A stretch of 64,000 bases of DNA from NCBI GenBank assembly GCA_964650525.1, contig CAZYUA010000003.1, positions 62,001 through 126,000 of the forward strand, given 5' to 3'. The notes beneath the pieces were generated by a model. The model was given only the letters and a program-made list of their open reading frames with translations. It was not told the DNA's origin and did not search any database. Shown here piece after piece: positions 59,200 through 64,000 of the stretch. The stretch's first letter is position 1. Each line of letters opens with the position of its first letter. A program made the translations under genes and the position numbers. This DNA comes from UBA1413 sp964650525 (lineage in GTDB: Bacteria; Bacteroidota; Bacteroidia; Bacteroidales; Prolixibacteraceae).

Positions 59200-59292
59200 A
59201 TGCCAAGCGGAAAGAAGAGGAAAAGGCATAAGATGGCCACCCATAAGCGGAAAAAGAGACTCCGCAAAAACCGGCACAAGAAGAAGAAATAG
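59200..59292 (+). CDS. AURKAIP1/COX24-domain small basic protein
   Basis: A 30-residue protein beginning MPSGKKRKRHKMATHKRKK and ending NRHKKKK; 19 or more residues are Lys, Arg or His. I recognise it as the small AURKAIP1/COX24 domain protein of Bacteroidota, related to the mitochondrial ribosomal protein mS38 and the bacterial bS22-type peptides. Such peptides lie on helix 44 of the small ribosomal subunit in the known structures, so a ribosomal role is likely here. It is short enough to be missed by automatic gene calling. It lies 12 bases after HU and is followed by a terminator, so the two form a short operon. Confidence 0.85.
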   Translation: MPSGKKRKRHKMATHKRKKRLRKNRHKKKK

Positions 59293-59316
59293 CAGTCCCC
59301 CGATTCCGGATCAAGG

Positions 59317-59361
59317 AATTAAACCTAAAGTATTGTTCTGCTTTAGGTTTAATTGCTTTTT
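59317..59361 (+). terminator. Rho-independent terminator after HU and the basic ORF
   Basis: AATTAAACCTAAAG (59317-59330) and CTTTAGGTTTAATT (59341-59354) form a perfect 14-bp stem with a 10-base loop, followed by GCTTTTTA. It ends the HU/small-ORF transcript before rng. Confidence 0.85.
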
Positions 59362-59413
59362 ATGTAACACGCAGACAGCGGCATGAAGATTATCCGAAAG
59401 AAAAAACTGGGTT

Positions 59414-60964
59414 GTGAGTAGCGATTTAATTATTGATGTCTCTCCATCCGAAATTGTTATTGCCTTACTTGAAAACAAGAGACTGGTTGAAATAGGCCGG
59501 GAAAAAAGCGGGGCAAAATTTGCCGTTGGTGACATTTACCTGGGTAAGGTCAAAAAAATTATGCCCAGTCTGAATGCTTCGTTTATAGATGTAGGGTACG
59601 AAAAAGATGCGTTTCTGCATTACCTCGATCTGGGGCCGCAATTTTCAACCGTCAACAAATTCCTTCGGATTCTTTCGAGCCGGAAGAACAATATCACTTC
59701 CATTTCCAGGATTCAGTCTGAAGCCGATATCGACAAAGAGGGTTCCATTGCCAACCAGTTGAGTGTCGGGCAGCGGATCCTGGTTCAGATTGTGAAGGAA
59801 CCCATTTCCAGCAAAGGACCCAGGTTGACTTCCGAGATTTCCATAGCCGGACGGAATCTGGTATTAATTCCTTTCAGCGACAAGGTCTCTGTTTCGCAGA
59901 AAATCACCTCGAACGAAGAAAAAAACCGGCTCAAGAACCTGGTTCAGAATATCCGTCCCAGGAAATACGGAGTGATAATCCGGACAGCAGCCGAGACCCA
60001 CAAAGTTGCCGAACTGGATCAGGAGTTAAAGAGTCTGGTCGAAAAATGGGAGTCTTGTTTTACCAAACTCAGCCGGATGAATTCTCCAGGGTTGGTATTA
60101 GGGGAAATGGACCGGGCCACCACCCTGTTGAGGGATATCTACCATCCCCATTTCAACAGTATCATTGTTAACGATGCAGCCGTAGCAGGCGAGATCTCTT
60201 CCTATCTGGACACCATAGACCCCGAGAAGAAGCGGATTGTCAAGCTATACCGGGGCCGGCTTCCTGTTTTCGAGTACTACGGTATCAACAAGCAGATCAA
60301 AGCATCCTTCGGGAAGAACATATCCTTCAAAAACGGGGCCTACCTGATCATCGAACATACTGAAGCCTTTCATGTTATTGATGTGAACAGTGGCAACCGG
60401 GCAAAATCCGGAATGGACCAGGAGGCCAGTGCCCTGGATGTCAATCTGGCAGCCTGCGACGAAATCGCCCGTCAGCTCCGGCTTCGCGATATCGGCGGCA
60501 TCATCGTTATCGACTTCATCGATATGAACCTGGCATCCAACCGGCATAAAGTCTATGACCATATGAAGGAGGTCATGGCTACAGACCGGACAAAACACAA
60601 CATCCTGCCGCTCAGCAAATTCTGCCTGATGCAGATAACCCGCCAACGAGTCAGACCCGAAGAGAAAATTGAAACCGCCGAAATGTGCCCCGCCTGCAAC
60701 GGCAGCGGGAAGGTCGTCCCTTCCGTCCTTTTTTACGATGAACTGAACAGCAAAATATTTTATATCCTGAAAGACCTTAACAAATCAGGATTGACCCTGA
60801 AAGTCCACCCTTTTATGGCTGCCTTCCTGACCAAAGGCATCCTCTCTCCCCGCATCAAATGGTTTCTGAAATTCTTCAAATGGGTATCTATTAAGAAAAA
60901 TCCGGATTTTTCCTTTCTGCAATACCAGTTTCTGGATAACAACCAGGAAGAGATCATCTTTTAA
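59414..60964 (+). CDS. rng: Ribonuclease G/E family
   Basis: A 516-residue endoribonuclease. The start is GTG at 59414, giving SSDLIIDVSPSEIVIALLE. An S1 domain (about residues 35-125) with VGDIYLGKVKKIMPSLNASFIDVGYEKDAFL comes first. The RNase H-like part and the catalytic Asp residues follow (VIDVNSGN near 326; IVIDFIDMN near 368). The zinc-link motif CPACNGSGK is near residue 428. There is no long C-terminal scaffold region, so it is of RNase G length. It matures 16S rRNA and cuts mRNA. It starts 50 bases after the HU terminator and is followed by tRNA-Val. No promoter core is obvious. Confidence 0.94.
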   Translation: MSSDLIIDVSPSEIVIALLENKRLVEIGREKSGAKFAVGDIYLGKVKKIMPSLNASFIDVGYEKDAFLHYLDLGPQFSTVNKFLRILSSRKNNITSISRIQSEADIDKEGSIANQLSVGQRILVQIVKEPISSKGPRLTSEISIAGRNLVLIPFSDKVSVSQKITSNEEKNRLKNLVQNIRPRKYGVIIRTAAETHKVAELDQELKSLVEKWESCFTKLSRMNSPGLVLGEMDRATTLLRDIYHPHFNSIIVNDAAVAGEISSYLDTIDPEKKRIVKLYRGRLPVFEYYGINKQIKASFGKNISFKNGAYLIIEHTEAFHVIDVNSGNRAKSGMDQEASALDVNLAACDEIARQLRLRDIGGIIVIDFIDMNLASNRHKVYDHMKEVMATDRTKHNILPLSKFCLMQITRQRVRPEEKIETAEMCPACNGSGKVVPSVLFYDELNSKIFYILKDLNKSGLTLKVHPFMAAFLTKGILSPRIKWFLKFFKWVSIKKNPDFSFLQYQFLDNNQEEIIF

Positions 60965-61022
60965 TGCCGGGTATCGCAAAGATTACCGGATCCGGAGGAG
61001 AGTCAGGCCTGCACTATTTTTT

Positions 61023-61053
61023 TTTGCATAACACAAAAATGGTTTTATCTTTG
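61023..61053 (+). promoter_or_regulatory. Two-box promoter for tRNA-Val
   Basis: TTTG (61023-61026) and TATCTTTG (61046-61053) are separated by exactly 19 bases. The predicted start is about 20 bases before the mature tRNA end. This is the best match to the full Bacteroidota consensus in the window. Confidence 0.75.
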
Positions 61054-61083
61054 CGGCGCTTTTCCGAAAGGCATTTTACATCC

Positions 61084-61159
<76 letters not shown>

Positions 61160-61162
61160 AGG

Positions 61163-61202
61163 AAAAAAACGCAGGGGCTAACCAGGTCCCTGCGTTTTTT
61201 TT
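61163..61202 (+). terminator. Rho-independent terminator after tRNA-Val
   Basis: CGCAGGG (61170-61176) pairs with CCCTGCG (61188-61194) around an 11-base loop. Seven A's before and eight T's after the stem extend it and supply the U-tail. Confidence 0.85.
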
Positions 61203-61275
61203 ATCCCCTGATGCAACCAAACTCACACATTCAAAATTTTTTCCGCGCTGGCTTGCCATTCACCATAAAAAAACG

Positions 61276-61283
61276 TACATTTG
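61276..61283 (+). promoter_or_regulatory. Promoter core TACATTTG upstream of the DUF805 gene
   Basis: A perfect TAnnTTTG element with CTTG at about -33 (61252-61255). The nearest large gene starts at 61579, so a leader of about 290 bases is implied. Confidence 0.5.
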
Positions 61284-61398
61284 AAAGAACCAAGAAAAAC
61301 CAGCAACCGCATTATTCCGTTTTTACTTGAATCTTCACTGGATGAACTACCCAGCAGTAAGCAGCGGGGGATCTTGATCGATTGCTTAATCTGTTTTG

Positions 61399-61413
61399 CG
61401 CCGCAGAGCGGCG
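61399..61413 (+). promoter_or_regulatory. GC-rich hairpin in the DUF805 leader
   Basis: CGCCGC (61399-61404), loop AGA, GCGGCG (61408-61413): six perfect GC pairs plus one G-T, followed by TGGATTTGTTTG. It could act as an attenuator or a protective element in the long leader. No known riboswitch core is recognised around it. Confidence 0.3.
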
Positions 61414-61461
61414 TGGATTTGTTTGTATAGAGATAAAAAAGAATACCCGGATTAATTGGCT

Positions 61462-61557
61462 ATGGAACAAGTAGATTATGCTGCATTACACCATAAGCAT
61501 ATGTGGAGTTCAGACACCACGTCAAAAACGATGCGAATCCGAAAAGCAAACGAGTAG
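61462..61557 (+). CDS. Possible 31-codon leader ORF
   Basis: An ATG frame (MEQVDYAALHHKHMWS...) ending in TAG 21 bases before the DUF805 start. It contains three His and a Trp in a row of mixed residues and ends with RIRKANE. Nothing else supports it: no family, and no promoter of its own. It may be a leader peptide, a real micro-protein or chance. Confidence 0.2.
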   Translation: MEQVDYAALHHKHMWSSDTTSKTMRIRKANE

Positions 61558-61578
61558 GAAAAATCAAAACGGTTCATT

Positions 61579-61998
61579 ATGGAATGGTACTTAAAAGTAT
61601 TGAGGAAGTATGCCGACTTCTCAGGCAGGGCCAGAAGAAAAGAGTATTGGATGTTCGTGTTGTTCAATATGATTTTCATGATCGCAGCGATGCTTTTGGA
61701 CAAACTGTTGGGCACTACCTTTAAAATGGACACCGGATACGGAACCCAGGCACTTCCGTATGGATACCTATACCTATTATATGGGTTGGCCGTGTTGGTT
61801 CCTTCACTGGCCGTGGGTGTCAGAAGACTCCATGACCTGGGGAAAAGCGGATGGATGTTGCTGATTTCCCTGATCCCACTGATCGGAGCTATCTGGCTGC
61901 TGGTTTTGTTTGTCACCGAAGGCACCCGTGGGGAGAACTCCTATGGGCCCGATCCGAAAGGAGTGATTTCTGAACCTGCAGCAACCGGAGAAGGGTAA
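61579..61998 (+). CDS. DUF805 inner-membrane protein
   Basis: A 139-residue membrane protein. YADFSGRARRKEYWMFVLFN is the DUF805 signature, followed by a helix. A second and third helix follow (YLYLLYGLAVLVPSLAVGVRRLHDLGKSGW and LLISLIPLIGAIWLLVLFV), the RRLHDLGKSGW link being strongly conserved, and the ending has TRGENSYGPDPKG. The function is unknown; YhaH of E. coli belongs to the same family. It has a long leader with a promoter at 61276. Confidence 0.92.
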   Translation: MEWYLKVLRKYADFSGRARRKEYWMFVLFNMIFMIAAMLLDKLLGTTFKMDTGYGTQALPYGYLYLLYGLAVLVPSLAVGVRRLHDLGKSGWMLLISLIPLIGAIWLLVLFVTEGTRGENSYGPDPKGVISEPAATGEG

Positions 61999-62081
61999 GC
62001 CGGCCTTTTGCTTTCACTGGGTTGGCCGCTTTCCCTTCCGGGATGTGCCAGCCTGTGGACCGCATGGATGCCCTTCGGTAA

Positions 62082-62564
62082 TCAGCGCCCAACATCAGGG
62101 CTGCCGGGGTATATGTTTCCCTGCATGTTTTGTTGAAGCCCCCTGCCGGCAAGGAATTGCCGGATGATATCCAGGTGATCGAAGGCCAGAGGAGGAAGGT
62201 CCTCCAGCGGGAACCAGGAGGCATGGGAGGCATCATCACCACCTCTGACTGAAGGGGTTTCTGTCAGGATGACATAGAAAACGACTGTAATGGTCCGATG
62301 CCGGGGATCCCGGTCAAGGGCATCAAAAACCCTGAATTGCTCCATATCCTGGATTAACAGGCCTGTCTCCTCAGCCAGTTCCCGGAGACAGGCTTCTTTT
62401 AGGGTCTCCCCGATACCGGCAAAACCTCCCGGAAGTGCCCACATTCCAGCGAAAGGATCCTTTCCGCGCCGCACCAGCAACACCTCCGGCGCCTTCCACG
62501 ATTTGCCCAGAACCAGGGCATCAACCGTCAATGCCGGACGGGGATATGGATAACAGGTTGCCAA
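62082..62564 (-). CDS. NUDIX hydrolase
   Basis: A 160-residue pyrophosphohydrolase. The Nudix box G-x5-E-x7-REUxEExGU is complete in GFAGIGETLKEACLRELAEETGL (residues about 48-70). VLLVRRGKDPFAGMWALPGG is the typical preceding strand and PRHRTITVVFYVIL follows the box. The N-terminal YPRPALTVDALVL resembles NUDIX proteins of the ADP-ribose or nucleotide-sugar type, but no specificity residue settles the substrate. It shares its strand with the NlpC/P60 gene upstream, 32 bases away. Confidence 0.92.
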   Translation of the reverse strand: MATCYPYPRPALTVDALVLGKSWKAPEVLLVRRGKDPFAGMWALPGGFAGIGETLKEACLRELAEETGLLIQDMEQFRVFDALDRDPRHRTITVVFYVILTETPSVRGGDDASHASWFPLEDLPPLAFDHLDIIRQFLAGRGLQQNMQGNIYPGSPDVGR

Positions 62565-62596
62565 AGAATTTCAGATAAGAATGTCAGTCCTCTTCA

Positions 62597-63382
62597 TCAG
62601 GGCAGAATTTTTTTCATTACCCGCATCTGATGGGTATAACGCCGAATTTCAGTGTTGTAAATGCCAAACTGGTCTACATTATCAATCCTGACTTTTCCTG
62701 AAGCGTGGATGATTTTGTTCCGGTCCCAGATGATCCCCACGTGGACAATATTTCCCTCCTCATCGTCGAAAAAGGCAAGGTCGCCGGGAAGTGTTTCCTC
62801 GACAAAACTCAGGATGGTTCCGGCATGTACCTGTTGGCGGGCATCGCGGGGGAGAGGAATTCCTGCCATTTTAAAGATGATCTGGGTAAAACCACTGCAA
62901 TCGACACCAAAGGGACTTCTTCCTCCCCAGAGATAGGGAGCATTAAAGTACTTCAATGCCTGACTGATAACCAGCTGCCGCAGATTCCCGGGTTTCCGGT
63001 AGCTGACATTCCCCTTCAGGGTCATCACCGTCCCGTCGATGGAAAACTGTTTCAGGTAAGGCCGCCAGAATGGCAGGCTGCTCCCAGCCACCACCATCAG
63101 GTTCTGATCGCCAGAAACCGGCACCAGACTGAAAATATCGGTTGTAACGGCGTGGGCGGAATTCACAATCCGGGAATATTTCCGCGGCGACAGCAGTGTG
63201 GTCATTTTTTGGTCTACCCACCCCTCGTACCCGTCATAATCGAGCCTGACATGCTGCCATCCAGGAAGATAGTCCAGAATCTCAAAATGCTCTCCGAATA
63301 AAATCTGGGTGACCATTTCACTTCTCTCAGAAGGTTCTTTCCTGACAGGGATCAAACTCAAACCGGAAATACCGTAATTCAT
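62597..63382 (-). CDS. NlpC/P60-family peptidoglycan endopeptidase
   Basis: A 261-residue protein without a visible signal peptide. Residues about 1-70 form an SH3-like domain (LSLIPVRKEPSERSEMVTQILFGE, YDGYEGWV), followed by a second SH3-like part. Residues about 130-261 are the NlpC/P60 domain with catalytic Cys in PFGVDCSGFTQ, catalytic His in NIVHVGIIW and the third polar residue in IIHASGKVRID. GGRSPFGVDCSGF is a hallmark of gamma-D-Glu-diamino acid hydrolases of the YkfC type, often acting on cytoplasmic muropeptides. The lack of a signal fits recycling rather than wall remodelling. Confidence 0.92.
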   Translation of the reverse strand: MNYGISGLSLIPVRKEPSERSEMVTQILFGEHFEILDYLPGWQHVRLDYDGYEGWVDQKMTTLLSPRKYSRIVNSAHAVTTDIFSLVPVSGDQNLMVVAGSSLPFWRPYLKQFSIDGTVMTLKGNVSYRKPGNLRQLVISQALKYFNAPYLWGGRSPFGVDCSGFTQIIFKMAGIPLPRDARQQVHAGTILSFVEETLPGDLAFFDDEEGNIVHVGIIWDRNKIIHASGKVRIDNVDQFGIYNTEIRRYTHQMRVMKKILP

Positions 63383-63405
63383 AAAAATTAGCTATTTTAG
63401 GAAAT

Positions 63406-63413
63406 CAAATTTA
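63406..63413 (-). promoter_or_regulatory. Promoter core TAAATTTG for the NlpC/P60 gene
   Basis: A perfect TAnnTTTG match on the minus strand 24 bases before the ATG at 63382. The gene pair NlpC/P60-NUDIX is probably transcribed from here. Confidence 0.6.
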
Positions 63414-63462
63414 GAATTTCCTGAAAGATTTAGCATCTTTATACCTCTTATTCTCTGAAAAC

Positions 63463-64000
63463 ATGAAAAATATCCGTCAAAAGATAGCCCGATATTCGCA
63501 AATCATATTCAGAGTCCTCCTTTTCATAGCCACAGCGCTGGTCCTTCATGCGATACTTCCCTCAGAACCTAAGTTTAAATTCGAATACCAGCTGGGGGCC
63601 CCCTGGAAACATAAGAACCTGGTGGCTCCCTTCGATTATGCCGTATTGAAGTCAGAGCCGGTGCTGGAATCAGAAAAAGCAGAACTGAAAAAGGGTTTTG
63701 CCCCTTACTTTTTTATGGACACTGCAGTTGCAGTTCAAAAGGCAGCAGAACTCAGGAGGGACCTGGAGAATATCATACCCGACGGCAATCCGGAAAAAGA
63801 GGCACTGATTGAAGAAACTGCCAGGGTATTGTTATCTCTGTATCAAACAGGAGTATTGGTTTCGTCTCCGCAATCGATGGAGATCACTAAAGACCACACG
63901 GAGATATCTGTAATCACAGGAACGATTGCAGAGAAGAAAGCTACCCAGACGCTTTTGTCGGAAAAAACAGCCTATAATCTTTTCAATCAGCAGATTACAG
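63463..64000 (+). CDS. PgpH-type 7TM-HD phosphodiesterase, N-terminal part (runs off the window)
   Basis: The frame is open from the ATG at 63463 to the window end, 179 codons. A membrane helix (IIFRVLLFIATALVLHAILP, near residues 14-33) precedes an extracytoplasmic domain whose opening, FKFEYQLGAPWKHKNLVAPFDYAVLKSE, is characteristic of the 7TM-7TMR-HD family extracellular domain. By family, five or more further membrane helices and a cytoplasmic HD domain should follow beyond 64000. Such proteins (PgpH) break down cyclic-di-AMP. The HD domain itself is not visible, so the call rests on the N-terminal resemblance. Confidence 0.75.
   Translation, partial: MKNIRQKIARYSQIIFRVLLFIATALVLHAILPSEPKFKFEYQLGAPWKHKNLVAPFDYAVLKSEPVLESEKAELKKGFAPYFFMDTAVAVQKAAELRRDLENIIPDGNPEKEALIEETARVLLSLYQTGVLVSSPQSMEITKDHTEISVITGTIAEKKATQTLLSEKTAYNLFNQQIT

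Overview
The window is a chromosomal stretch of a Bacteroidota bacterium, most like the Bacteroidales and their relatives; I cannot place it to genus. The evidence is the gene content (BatB-BatC-BatD-BatE operon, GldD and GldE, DUF3276 and DUF3127 proteins, NusB with a long N-terminal extension, a 30-residue AURKAIP1/COX24-type basic protein) and the repeated promoter core TAnnTTTG just upstream of many starts, with A-rich leaders in place of strong Shine-Dalgarno sites. Base composition and coding density are even throughout. I see no insertion sequence, prophage, CRISPR array or rRNA. This is a core-genome housekeeping region.

Layout. 1-4 kb: end of the Bat (aerotolerance) operon, then fabI. 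5-8 kb: a secreted unknown, dnaX (minus strand) with an A10 slippery run exactly at the gamma/tau boundary, and an exported glutathione peroxidase. 8-12 kb: photolyase, a GPP34/GOLPH3-like protein, threonine aldolase, a rhomboid protease. 12-16 kb: nusB, yajC, a YbbR-domain protein, coaE and a TerB-DnaJ protein. 16-26 kb: DUF3276, folD, ffh, tex, a small acidic protein, mutS2 and a sodium:amino acid symporter. 26.3-27 kb: a 650-base intergenic region with a long symporter leader and what looks like a structured small RNA ending in a perfect terminator hairpin. 27-31 kb: rlmD, a DUF3127 protein with an SSB-like tail, an FKBP lipoprotein, mnmD and a YciO/TsaC-type protein.

31-38.6 kb: a potassium uptake operon (trkA plus two different trkH genes), comEC, def and ruvX. 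39-49 kb: a dihydroorotate-dehydrogenase-like flavoprotein, YggS, and the pair pbpC plus alpha-2-macroglobulin lipoprotein. 49-54 kb: serA, transketolase, a secreted isochorismatase-fold protein, a small membrane ORF and an SGNH hydrolase. 54-59 kb: the syntenic block phosphopantetheinyl transferase, gldD, gldE, ssb, mutY, divergent from HU. 59-64 kb: the AURKAIP1-like ORF and its terminator, an RNase G/E gene, tRNA-Val(UAC), a DUF805 protein, a NUDIX hydrolase, an NlpC/P60 protein and the start of a PgpH-type 7TM-HD protein.

Functional threads. Replication and repair: dnaX, ssb, mutY, mutS2, photolyase, ruvX. RNA and translation: nusB, tex, rlmD, mnmD, the TsaC-type protein, rng, tRNA-Val, def. 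Envelope: Bat proteins, pbpC/A2M, gldD/gldE, yajC, ffh, rhomboid, NlpC/P60. Possible cyclic-di-AMP and potassium physiology: YbbR protein, trkA/trkH, PgpH-like protein. The observations most worth following are the dnaX A10 recoding site and the candidate small RNA at 26651-26778.
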